Shown in pieces: positions 7,499 through 16,300 of a stretch of 32,938 nucleotides of DNA. The DNA lies in NCBI GenBank assembly GCA_016872925.1, contig VGYR01000011.1, positions 1-32,938 of the forward strand, given 5' to 3'. Origin of the DNA: Planctomycetota bacterium (GTDB taxonomy: Bacteria > Planctomycetota > Planctomycetia > Pirellulales > UBA1268). Under the pieces are notes generated by a model. That model did no database searches, was not told where the DNA came from, and saw nothing but the letters and a program-made list of their open reading frames with translations. Position 1 is the first letter of the stretch. The number at the start of each line of letters is the position of its first letter. Both the position numbers and the translations under genes were made by a program.

Positions 7499-8289
7499 CC
7501 GGCGGCCTGCTGGCCGCCTGGTGGGACGGCCCCGCCGACGGGCCGGCCAACATGGCCGCCGACGAGCTGCTCGCCGAAGAAGCGGATCGCCGCGGCGACC
7601 CGGTGATGCGGTTCTATTCGTGGACCACGCCGACGGTCTCGATCGGGGCCTTCCAGCGGCTCGAGGAGGCGGCGGCATGCCCCGCGATCGCGGGCCTGCC
7701 GATCGTGCGGCGGCCGAGCGGCGGGGGAGCGATCCTCCACGGCACCGACCTGACCTATGCCGCCGCGGTGCCGAAGTCCCATCCGTGCGGCGGCGCGCCG
7801 CAGGCGCTCTACGACGCGGTTCATCTCGCGGCCATCGCCGTGCTCGGCGAACTCGGCTTCGCCGCCCACCTTCACGTCCCCGGGGGCGACGATCCGCCGG
7901 CCGACGCCCTGCTCTGCTTTTCGCGGCGGGCGCCCGGGGACGTCGTCGTCCGAGTGCCGCGCCCGCCGGCCGGCCTGGCGGCGGATCCCAAGGTGCTCGG
8001 CAGCGCCCAGCGGCGGCTCGGCGGCACGGTGCTCCAGCATGGCAGCCTGCTGTTGTCCCGCGCGCCAGCCGCCGGCATGGCCGCCCGTCATCCGGGCCTC
8101 TCCGACCTGTCCGTCGGCCCCGCGACGTGGACGCCCCGGTGGCTGGCCGACCGCTGGGGGGCTCGGCTGGCCGAGTCGTTCGGTGGCACGCTGCAGTGGC
8201 AGGCCGAAGCATTCGCCACCCCGCGGCTCGTGGCCCTCACGAGCCGCGCCACCCGGTTTCTCGACCCGCGATGGACGGCCCGCCGCTGA
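7495..8289 (+). CDS. Lipoate/octanoate transferase family protein, LipM-like
   Basis: A 264-residue member of the biotin/lipoate transferase fold. It contains NMAADELLAEEA, the substrate-loop signature RRPSGGGAILHGTDLTYA, Cys141 in L-L-C-F-S-R-R, and D-P-K-V-L-G-S-A-Q-R-R with Lys166. LipM octanoyltransferases use a cysteine in a CF context just before the G-K-K-x-x-G-S-A-Q segment, whereas LplA ligases do not need it and usually carry an extra C-terminal domain that is absent here. I therefore favour octanoyl transfer from acyl carrier protein to GcvH over ATP-dependent lipoate ligation; this is inference. The GTG start overlaps the gcvH stop (GTGA), and the pairing with gcvH supports the role. 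Confidence 0.85.
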   Translation: MTGGLLAAWWDGPADGPANMAADELLAEEADRRGDPVMRFYSWTTPTVSIGAFQRLEEAAACPAIAGLPIVRRPSGGGAILHGTDLTYAAAVPKSHPCGGAPQALYDAVHLAAIAVLGELGFAAHLHVPGGDDPPADALLCFSRRAPGDVVVRVPRPPAGLAADPKVLGSAQRRLGGTVLQHGSLLLSRAPAAGMAARHPGLSDLSVGPATWTPRWLADRWGARLAESFGGTLQWQAEAFATPRLVALTSRATRFLDPRWTARR

Positions 8290-8337
8290 CGGCAGCGCAT
8301 GGGCTTGCTGGAATATGCAGCCCCGGAGTTGCTAGGA

Positions 8338-8343
8338 TACAGT
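8338..8343 (+). promoter_or_regulatory. Candidate -10 element upstream of the FHA gene
   Basis: TACAGT within ttgctaggatacagttgg, 65 bases before the ATG. An alternative overlapping reading is an extended -10, TGCTAGGAT, at 8331-8338. No -35 box is convincing. Confidence 0.3.
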
Positions 8344-8408
8344 TGGGCGGTTCTTCCGATCCCCACCTCACGATCGCGGGCGTCGGTTTCCCGTCTTTTT
8401 GGCCCGCC

Positions 8409-9104
8409 ATGATCGCCAAACTGATCGTCGCATCCGGCAAAAATGCCGGCCGCTCCATCGCCATCAAGCGAAACAAACTGCTGATCGGCCGGGCCGAGCA
8501 GTGCGACGTCCGGCCGCTCAGCGAGGACGTCAGCCGCAGGCACTGCGCGGTCACCGTGGGGCCGGCGGAGGTCTGGGTCGAGGACCTCGGCAGCCGCAAC
8601 GGAACCTACGTCAACAACGTGCGGATCGCGGAGCGAACGCGGGTGGCCGACGGCGACCTCATCAAGGTCGGGTCGCTCGAACTGCGTGTCTCGTGCACCG
8701 TTCCCGCCCCGGCGTTCAACGGCTCGGAAGAAGACGTGTCGCGGCTGATGATGGCGGACGACGAGCCGGCGGGCATGGCCGACACCACGCGAACCCTGCC
8801 GGGCGATCTCGACGGCACGGGAGATGACGCGGGCAGCAGCAGCATTCACGCAGCCGGGCCGGGTGAGCCGGCGGGCGAGACGCCGGCCGGCGGGTCGTCG
8901 ATCTCCGGGATCGACGCGGCCGGCAAGGACGGATCTGGGACCGGCGGGGAAGCCGATGCGGAGACGAGCCGCTCGTCGCTCGAAGCCCTCAAGGCGGCGA
9001 ACTCCAAGCCGGGCGGGCTGCCCACGGCCGCGAAGAAGCCGGCGGCGGACTCCTCGCGGGACGCGGCGGCGGACGCTCTGCGGAAGTTCTTCGAGCGGAA
9101 GTGA
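8409..9104 (+). CDS. FHA-domain protein
   Basis: A 231-residue cytoplasmic protein with an N-terminal forkhead-associated domain (about residues 1-98), which binds phosphothreonine peptides. The FHA core is complete: [20 protein letters not shown] and [11 protein letters not shown]. The rest is a low-complexity Gly/Ala/Ser/Asp linker (about 120-200) that ends in a short predicted helix [10 protein letters not shown], a tail I recall from other planctomycete FHA proteins. The ATG at 8409 starts directly on the first FHA strand; the open frame upstream overlaps the lipM gene out of frame and is a shadow. The partner kinase is not in the window. Confidence 0.9.
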   Translation: MIAKLIVASGKNAGRSIAIKRNKLLIGRAEQCDVRPLSEDVSRRHCAVTVGPAEVWVEDLGSRNGTYVNNVRIAERTRVADGDLIKVGSLELRVSCTVPAPAFNGSEEDVSRLMMADDEPAGMADTTRTLPGDLDGTGDDAGSSSIHAAGPGEPAGETPAGGSSISGIDAAGKDGSGTGGEADAETSRSSLEALKAANSKPGGLPTAAKKPAADSSRDAAADALRKFFERK

Positions 9105-9273
9105 CGGTCGTAGGGTTCATGCCGGTCGTCGGCCCCGTGAATCTTGCCCGAGCGGCTTTTTTTCGCTGATCGCTACCGCTTCGCCGACCGGAACCGGCCA
9201 TGCTTCCGGCAGATCTTCGCGGCCCAGCGCCGCGTGGATCCCAGGCCGGCCACCCTCACCAGGAACCCGACGA
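9105..9273. other. Short intergenic spacer
   Basis: 169 bases between the FHA gene and the next small gene. It holds a T7 run at about 9156-9162 within gagcggctttttttcgct, a weak hairpin candidate, but no good stem precedes the T run on either strand. Nothing else is supported. Confidence 0.4.
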
Positions 9274-9531
9274 GTGTCCACCGCCAACACCATCGTGAAG
9301 TCTCCCCGCTCCTCCGGCACCCCACGGGCCGCCGCGTCCCGCACGGCCGCCCGCCATGCCCGCCGCCGGATGATCGACCCGACCACATGCGACCGCGACT
9401 ATGCGGCCGATGAACTCGAGTTCATGCAGGCGCTCGACCGCTACAAGCGGGCCAGTGGCCGGATGTTTCCGACCTGCAGCGAGATCCTCGAGGTGCTGCG
9501 GTCGCTCGGCTACCAGCGGACGGCCGGCTGA
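9274..9531 (+). CDS. Conserved small planctomycete protein, unknown function
   Basis: An 85-residue protein. Its N-terminal 40 residues are basic and Ala/Arg-rich ([25 protein letters not shown]); its C-terminal half is the conserved part: [20 protein letters not shown], then [20 protein letters not shown] and [10 protein letters not shown] recognise this C-terminal pattern (E-F-M-x-A-x-x-x-Y-K-x-x-S-G-R-x-F-P-T-x-S-E-x-L-E-V-L) from small planctomycete proteins without assigned function. It resembles a small helix-turn-helix fold, but DNA binding is not shown. A GTG start with AGGA 10 bases upstream is used; codon use matches its neighbours. Confidence 0.75.
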   Translation: MSTANTIVKSPRSSGTPRAAASRTAARHARRRMIDPTTCDRDYAADELEFMQALDRYKRASGRMFPTCSEILEVLRSLGYQRTAG

Positions 9532-9633
9532 AGCGGGGCAAACGGGGGTGTTCTGGTCGACCTTGCCCCTCGGCCGTGACGGCGTCTACGGTCTCGACCG
9601 CCGGCCCGAGCCAGCACCGACCGGAGCCCGACC

Positions 9634-10389
9634 GTGACCTCCCCGCAGTCCCCGCGTCCCTGCCGCCTGATCACTGCGTCGCTCCTGGCGACCCTGGTGG
9701 GCAGCGGAGGGTGCGGGATCTCCCCCAACGACAACGCGCAGGGCGTGGCGCTCTACCAGCAGGGCAACTACCTCGGAGCCGTCAACTCGTTCCAGCAGTC
9801 GCTCGCCAAGCAGCCGGGCAATCCCGACACGTTCTACAACCTCGGCGCGACCTACCACCAGCAGGCCAAGCTCTTCGGTCGGCAGGCCGACCTGCAGACG
9901 GCCGAGCAGTACTACCACCTCTGCCTGGCCCGCAACCCGAACCACGAGGCCTGCCAGCGGGCGCTGGCGGTGCTGCTCGTCGAGGAAGACCGCAGCGACG
10001 AGGCCGTCGCCCAACTCGACGGCTGGGCCCGCAGCCAGCCGACGAACGCCAGCCCGCACATCGAACTGGCCCGGCTGGCGCAGGAGCACGGCAACGTGCA
10101 GGAGGCGGAGAACCAGCTGATCGACGCGCTGGCGATCGACCCGGCGAACACCCGGGCACTGGTGGCGCTCGGCAGCCTTCGGGAAGCCTCCGGCGACCCG
10201 GCCCAGGCGCTGGCGACGTACAGCCGGGCCCTGGCGATCAATCCCCAGCAGCCGGCAGTCGCCGCCAAGGTCGCCAACCTGCAATCGGTCCAGGCGGCCG
10301 CATACCGGACCGCCGCGCTGCCGCCCGCCGCGAGCGCTCCGGCGACCGGCATGCCCGCCCCGGTGCCGCCGGGGAACGCGGGCCGTTGA
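9634..10389 (+). CDS. TPR-repeat lipoprotein
   Basis: A 251-residue exported protein. The signal peptide ends with a lipobox-like L-V-G-S-G-G-C (Cys27), predicting lipid anchoring. Tetratricopeptide repeats follow: GVALYQQGNYLGAVNSFQQS, PDTFYNLGATYHQQAKLFG, then AEQYYHLCLARNPNHEACQR, ASPHIELARLAQEHGNVQEA and ALVALGSLREASGDPAQALA (about residues 36-215). The C-terminal 35 residues are Pro/Ala-rich. TPR lipoproteins usually scaffold envelope complexes; no partner is indicated by the neighbours. The GTG at 9634 is the start that gives a proper signal peptide. Confidence 0.88.
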   Translation: MTSPQSPRPCRLITASLLATLVGSGGCGISPNDNAQGVALYQQGNYLGAVNSFQQSLAKQPGNPDTFYNLGATYHQQAKLFGRQADLQTAEQYYHLCLARNPNHEACQRALAVLLVEEDRSDEAVAQLDGWARSQPTNASPHIELARLAQEHGNVQEAENQLIDALAIDPANTRALVALGSLREASGDPAQALATYSRALAINPQQPAVAAKVANLQSVQAAAYRTAALPPAASAPATGMPAPVPPGNAGR

Positions 10390-10414
10390 CCCTCTCGGCA
10401 GCGACTCCTATTCT
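10386..10414 (+). promoter_or_regulatory. Sigma70-like promoter of serC-serA
   Basis: TTGACC at 10386-10391, a 17-base spacer, and TATTCT at 10409-10414, 30 bases before the serC ATG. The -35 box overlaps the stop codon of the TPR lipoprotein gene. It has the best spacing and match of any promoter in this window. Confidence 0.6.
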
Positions 10415-10444
10415 GCCCGGAGTTCTCCGGGATTTTCGGCCGCC

Positions 10445-11542
10445 ATGACCGAACGCGTGTTCAACTTCTCTCCCGGCCCCGCCGTGCTGCCCGTCGAGGT
10501 GCTCGAGCAGGCCCGCGACGAGCTGCTCTCCCTGCCGGGCGTGGGCATGTCGGTGCTGGAGATCAGCCACCGCAGCCCGGCGTTCGACCGGATTCTCGAG
10601 GACACGCTGGCGATGCTGAAGAGCCTGCTGGGGATCGGCGACTCCCACGAGGTGGTGTTCCTCCAGGGGGGAGCCAGCCTGCAGTTCTCGATGGTGCCGA
10701 TGAACCTGCTCCGGGGCCAGCCGGGAGCGGCCGACTATGTGATCACCGGCACCTGGGGCTCGACCGGCGCCCGGGAGGCCCGACGCGAGGGCCGGGTGCA
10801 CGTGGCCTGGGACGGCGCGGCGACCAACCACGACCGGCTGCCGACCGACCGCGAGATCTCCCTCTCGGAATCCCCCGCCTACGTCCACATCACGAGCAAC
10901 GAGACGATCCAGGGTGTCCAGTGGAAGCACGACCCCGACTTCGGGCCGGCGCCGCTGGTCTGCGACTGCTCGAGCGACTTCCTCTCGCGGCCGGTGGACG
11001 TTTCCCGCTACGGCCTGATCTACGCCTGCGCCCAGAAGAACGCCGGGATCGCGGGAGTCACCACCGTGATCATCCGCAAGGACCTGCTCGACCGCTCGCG
11101 GGACGAGCTGCCCACCATGCTCGACTACCGCACCTTCGTGAAGAATGGCTCGCGGCCGAACACGCCCCCGGTGTTCGCGGTCTACATCCTGGGGCTCGTC
11201 GCCCGCTGGATCGACGATCGCATGGGGGGACTCGCGGGCATGGCCCGGCACAACGCCGCCAAGGCGAAGCTGCTCTACGACACGCTCGACCAGTCGGGGG
11301 GCTTCTACGCCGGCCACGCGCGTCCCGAGTGCCGCTCCGACATGAACGTCACGTTCCGCCTCCCCGACGAGGCGACCGAGAAGGCGTTCGTGACCGGGGC
11401 GACGAAGCGCGGGCTGGTGGATCTCAAGGGCCATCGCTCCGTGGGGGGCATCCGGGCGAGCATCTACAATGCCATGCCGCTTGCCGGCGTCGAGTCGCTG
11501 CGCGATTTCATGCTCGATTTCCAGCGTGAACTCCAGGACTGA
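10445..11542 (+). CDS. serC: Phosphoserine aminotransferase
   Basis: A 365-residue PLP enzyme that converts 3-phosphohydroxypyruvate and glutamate to phosphoserine. It starts with VFNFSPGPAVLPVEVLEQA and shows GVGMSVLEISHRS, the phosphate-site LQGGASLQFSMVPMNL, ITSNETIQGVQW, and the cofactor lysine Lys198 in A-C-A-Q-K-N-A-G. The C-terminus has K-G-H-R-S-V-G-G-I-R-A-S-I-Y-N-A, which binds the substrate phosphate. Length and motif positions fit the family closely. It lies 43 bases before serA, so the two serine-pathway enzymes very likely share a transcript. Confidence 0.97.
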   Translation: MTERVFNFSPGPAVLPVEVLEQARDELLSLPGVGMSVLEISHRSPAFDRILEDTLAMLKSLLGIGDSHEVVFLQGGASLQFSMVPMNLLRGQPGAADYVITGTWGSTGAREARREGRVHVAWDGAATNHDRLPTDREISLSESPAYVHITSNETIQGVQWKHDPDFGPAPLVCDCSSDFLSRPVDVSRYGLIYACAQKNAGIAGVTTVIIRKDLLDRSRDELPTMLDYRTFVKNGSRPNTPPVFAVYILGLVARWIDDRMGGLAGMARHNAAKAKLLYDTLDQSGGFYAGHARPECRSDMNVTFRLPDEATEKAFVTGATKRGLVDLKGHRSVGGIRASIYNAMPLAGVESLRDFMLDFQRELQD

Positions 11543-11585
11543 CCCGCCTCGTCCGCCCTCCGCCTCCGCCCCTGGATCGCCCCTC

Positions 11586-13244
11586 ATGCCTTCGATCATC
11601 GTCCTCGACACGCTCAGCCCCGACGGGCTCGCCCTGCTCGACGCGGCCGCGGCCCACGGCATCACCTACGAGGTCGCCACGGGCCTCAAGGGAGACGCGC
11701 TGCGGGAGGCGCTGGCCCGGCACGACGGGGCGATCTGCCGCAGCGGCGTGAAGATCACCGCCGGTGCCCTCGCCGGCAATCATCGGCTGCGGGCGATCGT
11801 CCGCGCGGGAGTCGGCACGGACAACATCGACAAGGAGGCCGCGACCCGGCTCGGGATCGTGGTCATGAACACGCCGGCGGGCAACACGCTGAGCACCGCG
11901 GAGCACGCCTTCGCCCTGATGCTCGGGATGTCACGGAACGTCGCCGCCGCCGATGCCAGCCTCCGGGCCCACAAGTGGGATCGGAACAAGTTCATGGGTG
12001 CGCAGCTCGCCGGCAAGACGCTCGGCATCGTGGGCCTCGGCCGCATCGGGCAGGCCGTGGCGGAGCGGGCCCGGGCCTTCGACATGCGGGTGCTCGGCTA
12101 CGACCCCTTCCTCTCCCCCGACCGGGCCGCCGAACTCGGCATCGAACTCGTCGCCAGCGTCCGCGGCATGCTGCCGGACGTCGACTACCTGACGGTCCAC
12201 ACGCCGCTGACCGACGAGACCCGGCACCTCGTGGGCATGCCGGAGCTCGAGATCCTCAAGCCGGGCGTTCGGCTGGTGAACTGTGCCCGCGGCGGCATCT
12301 ACGACGAGGCGGCGCTCATCGAGGGCCTGAAGCGGGGCGTGATCGGGGGCGTGGCGCTCGACGTGTTCGAAAAGGAGCCGTGCACCGACAGCCCGCTGTT
12401 CGACATGCCGGGGGTGCTCGTCACGCCCCACCTGGGGGCCAGCACCGAGGAGGCCCAGTCGCAGGTGGCCGTCGAGGGCGTGGGGCTGCTGGTCGATTTC
12501 CTCACCACCGGCGCCGTCCGGCACGCGGTCAACTCCTCGGCCATCGATCCCGCGGCCCTCGAGGGGGTCCGCGGCTTCCTCGACCTGGCCTGGCGGCTCG
12601 GGCTGCTGCTCTCGCAACTCGATTCGGGGCAGCCCCGGTCGTGCTCGATCTCGTACCGTGGCGAGATCGCCGCACGGAACACCCGGCTGGTGACCGCCGC
12701 CTTCGCGGCCGGCCTCCTGGAGGGGGCCTGTGAGGACGTCAACATCGTCAACGCCGAGATGCTGCTCCGCGAGCGCGGGATCGAACTCGTCGAGCAGAGC
12801 CGCACCGATCCGGGCGCGTTCAGCTCGGTCGTCGCGGTCGACCTGGTCACGGGCGACCAGGTGCACCGGGCCGCGGGCACGCTGTTCGGGCATTCGATGC
12901 CCCGGATCGTGCAGCTCGAGGGGCACCGGCTCGAGGCCTATCTCGACGGGATCCTGCTGGTGTTCACGCACCAGGACGTGCCCGGCATCATCGGCCGCGT
13001 CGGCACCGCCTTCGGCCAGTCGGGCATCAACATCGCGCAGATGACGGTCGGTCGGTCGACTCCCGGCGGCGATGCGATCGGCGTCCTGAACCTCGACCAG
13101 GAGCCCGCGGCCGATGCGGTCGCCGCGATGCTCGCGTCGCCCGGCGTGCGGAGCGCGCGGGTCGTGACCCTGCCGCCCGCCGGCCAACTGCCGTCGTGGC
13201 TCGCGGCCGCGACGGCTTCTTCACGGGCGGCGCGGCGGGCATGA
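11586..13244 (+). CDS. serA: D-3-phosphoglycerate dehydrogenase, long form with ACT domain
   Basis: A 552-residue enzyme that oxidises 3-phosphoglycerate with NAD, the first step of serine synthesis. Order of domains: substrate-binding domain, NAD Rossmann domain with G-L-G-R-I-G (about 152-157), catalytic Arg235 in C-A-R-G-G and His282 in P-H-L-G-A-S-T, then an allosteric substrate-binding (ASB) domain from about 325 and a C-terminal ACT domain (LLVFTHQDVPGIIGRVGTAF). The ACT domain is the usual site of serine feedback inhibition. The final 25 residues are an Ala/Ser extension. The ATG at 11586 matches the family N-terminus; the longer open frame runs back into serC and is not used. Confidence 0.96.
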   Translation: MPSIIVLDTLSPDGLALLDAAAAHGITYEVATGLKGDALREALARHDGAICRSGVKITAGALAGNHRLRAIVRAGVGTDNIDKEAATRLGIVVMNTPAGNTLSTAEHAFALMLGMSRNVAAADASLRAHKWDRNKFMGAQLAGKTLGIVGLGRIGQAVAERARAFDMRVLGYDPFLSPDRAAELGIELVASVRGMLPDVDYLTVHTPLTDETRHLVGMPELEILKPGVRLVNCARGGIYDEAALIEGLKRGVIGGVALDVFEKEPCTDSPLFDMPGVLVTPHLGASTEEAQSQVAVEGVGLLVDFLTTGAVRHAVNSSAIDPAALEGVRGFLDLAWRLGLLLSQLDSGQPRSCSISYRGEIAARNTRLVTAAFAAGLLEGACEDVNIVNAEMLLRERGIELVEQSRTDPGAFSSVVAVDLVTGDQVHRAAGTLFGHSMPRIVQLEGHRLEAYLDGILLVFTHQDVPGIIGRVGTAFGQSGINIAQMTVGRSTPGGDAIGVLNLDQEPAADAVAAMLASPGVRSARVVTLPPAGQLPSWLAAATASSRAARRA

Positions 13245-13284
13245 CCGCGGGCGCGCGGCTCGCGTCGGCGACAACGCCCGATGT

Positions 13285-13313
13285 TTGACGCCCCTTTGGG
13301 CGGCCCGCACAAT
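13285..13313 (+). promoter_or_regulatory. Sigma70-like promoter of the TPR-ExbB-ExbD cluster
   Basis: TTGACG at 13285-13290, a 17-base spacer, and CACAAT at 13308-13313, 44 bases before the ATG of the large coiled-coil protein. Confidence 0.5.
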
Positions 13314-13357
13314 GCGTGGAGGCGCGGCGAGCGGCGCCTCCCGAACGGATTCGCACC

Positions 13358-16300
13358 ATGCGCCCGGTCCGCTTCCTCCCCTGCCTGGTCGCCGTGATCG
13401 GGCTCGTGCGGCCCTCCGCATCGCCGGCCACCGACGTCCCCGAGCCCGCATCCGCGGCAGCCGATGCGTCGTTTCGCGGTCTGGTGGACGCGCTCGACGA
13501 GCGGCGGATGCCCGACGTGATGCTCTGGGCCGTCGAGGCGGCCGACAGGGATCCGACGCTCTCCGACGCCTGCCGCGCGGAACTCCCGGTGGTGCGGGCG
13601 GCCGCGCTGGTGGCCTCCAGCCGGACCGAGGCGGACGCTCAGAAGCGCAGCCGCATGCTGGACGAGGCGGAGGCCTCGATCGACCGGTTTCTGGCGGCGT
13701 CTCCCGGGGGAGACGCGTTGATCGCCGCCCTCTCGCAGAAGGGGAGCCTGTTGGTCGAGCGCGGACGCGGCACGCTCACCCAGGCGGGGCGGCCCGGGGC
13801 GGACGCTCCCCAGCTGAAGCGGGAGGCGGTGGCCTTGTTCACCAAGGCGCTCGCCACCCTGGAACGCCCGGCCGGCGCCCCCGACACGACGGACGACTCC
13901 GCGGCACCCGGCGCCGCCCCCGCCACCAGCGCCGAGGATGCCATCCTCCGGCAGCTCCGCCGCATCGACGCGGAGGTCGCCCGCATCCGGCAGCCGGTGA
14001 GTGCGATCCGCGACCGCGTCGCCGCCAAGGAAAACGACATCGCGACGGTCCAGAAAGCCGTCGAGGATTTGGACCGTGAGATCCACGCCTGCGACCTGGA
14101 AAAAGCGGCTTTGGAAACCCAGGTCGCGGGGAATCGCCGCAGCATCCAGCAGCTCCGCGGGCCGTCCCAGCCCGGCAAGGGAGACGAGCGGAAGGATGCG
14201 CGGCGGCTGAAGGAGGAGCTCGAGTCGCGGCAGCGGGAGAACCTCACCCGTGCCGCACGGCTCGAACAGGAGACCCTGGCCCTGGCACAGCGGTTCAAGG
14301 AACTGGAGCAGCAGCGGCGTCAGAAGCTCGGCGAGAGGCGGAAGCCCGACGCCGAACTCGCCCGATTGACCAAGGAGCTGCTGGTGCTCGAACGCGAGAT
14401 CGAGGCGGCGGAAAAGCCGCTTGCGGACGTGCTCGAGCCGGCGCTCCGCGACCAGGAGGCCCTGCGGGCAAAGCTGCTGCAGACACGGCTGCTGGCCGCC
14501 GAGGTCCGCTTCGAGACGTCACGGGCCTACGACCCGGGGACTCCCGAATGGAAGGCCGCGGTGGAGGCCTCCACCGCGGGCCACCGGGAACTCGTCGAGA
14601 AGTACGGCAAGCTGGGTGTCGCCTCCGTGGCCCGACTCCATCAGGGCCGCAACGAGGCGCTGCTCGGGCACCACGCGGCGGCTCTCGCCACGCTCGCACC
14701 GCTGTATTCCCTCGAGGCCGCATCCGGTCAGCCGCTGGCCCCGCTCGCCGTCAGCCTCAAGACCGAGGCCCTGGCCCTGGCCCTGGAGAGCTGGCGGGCC
14801 ACCCAGCAGTATCGCGACCTGACCGGCGACCTGCCCTTCGACGTGGCCGCGTACCGCAGGAATCCCCTCCTGCGGTTCGCCTTGGCTCCGGCCAAGGGAG
14901 GAAAACCGGATCCCCATCTCGCGGCCGTCAAGTACCGCACCGCCCTGCTGCTCGACGCGCGGGCCGCGGAACTCGCCGAGCAGGATGAGCAGGCGGCCGC
15001 CCTGCTCCGCCAGGACGCGGTCAAGCTGGCCCGGGAGGTGAGCCGTGCCGGCAGGGAGTTCGCCCGCGATGCGCGGGACCTGGCTGCCCGACTCGGAAAG
15101 GATCTCCCCGATGCCACGGCCGACGACCTCGAGATGGTCTCCGCCGACGCCCGAACGGCCTACGCGGACATGCAGCAGAGCCTGCTCGACGCGAAGCGGT
15201 TGCAGGGGACCGGCCAGATGGCCGAGGCGGCTCGAGCCGCGGAACAGGCGGCCGCGGACCGCGACCGCGCCATCGGCTTGTTTGAAAAGGCCTTGGCCAT
15301 GGCCCGCGACGAGGCGTCGCGGAAGCCGGGCCGCGCGACCGACGATCTGGACTCCACGATGGCGGAAGCCGATCTGCGGACCCCGCTCGCCTTCCTGCTC
15401 TACGAGGCGAAGCGGTTCGACGAAGCGGCCGCACTCGCCGCCGACTTGGCCGAACACCATCCCAATGCGACGGGCAGCCGCAAGGCTGCGAAGGTCGGCC
15501 TCGTGAGCCTGCAGGCGCTGGCACAGCAGGGGGACGAGGCCGGCCGCACGTCGGCCCGGGAGCGACTCATCTCGCTCGCCCGGCGCATCGCCCGGACCTG
15601 GCCGGCGGAGTCGGAGGGAGCCGATGCCTTCGCCGTGCTGGTCGCCGACGCGCTCGACCGCGGCGATCCAGGCGCCATCGGCGACCTGATCACCACGATT
15701 CCCGCCGCCTCGCCCCGGCGGCCGGAGTTCGCGATGCGGCTGGGCACGGCCCTGCGCCGCGAGGCCCGGGAAGCCGCCCAGACGGCGTCGGCCGGCCGAC
15801 CGCCCGACGCCGATGTCGCCCGGTGGAACTCCGGGGCGGCGGCGGCGATCGACGAGGGCCTCGCCGCCGTCGAGTCGGCCGGCAGCCTGCCCGCGGATGC
15901 CGGTGGCAAGGTGGCCGTGGCCGCGGCGCTTGCCCGGGCCCAGCTGGCGCTGGAAGCCGACGACCTGCCGCTGGTGGGCCGGATCCTGAATCATCCCGTC
16001 TACGGGCCGCTGACGCTGGCCGAGGGTGACAGTCCGGCGTTCTCCCAGGGCCCGCTGGCCGACGGGGCCCGGGCGCTCGCCCTGCGATACTTCGTCGAAA
16101 CCGAGCAGCCGGACCAGGTCCGCCGCGTGCTGCTGGCCATGGACAAGGCGGCCGGTGACGGTGCTGACGCGTCCGCGAGGCTCGTCACCAACTACCTCGC
16201 CATCGGCCGCGACCTCCAGGCCCAACTCGACGCGCTGACCAGCGGCCCCCAGGCGAACTCGCCGGAAGCGCAGCGGCAGGCAGCTCGACTGGTCGAGGGC

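Noticed and set aside
9150-9168. T7 run after the FHA gene as a rho-independent terminator
   Set aside because: No stable GC stem directly precedes the T run on the plus strand, and the A run on the minus strand does not fit either.
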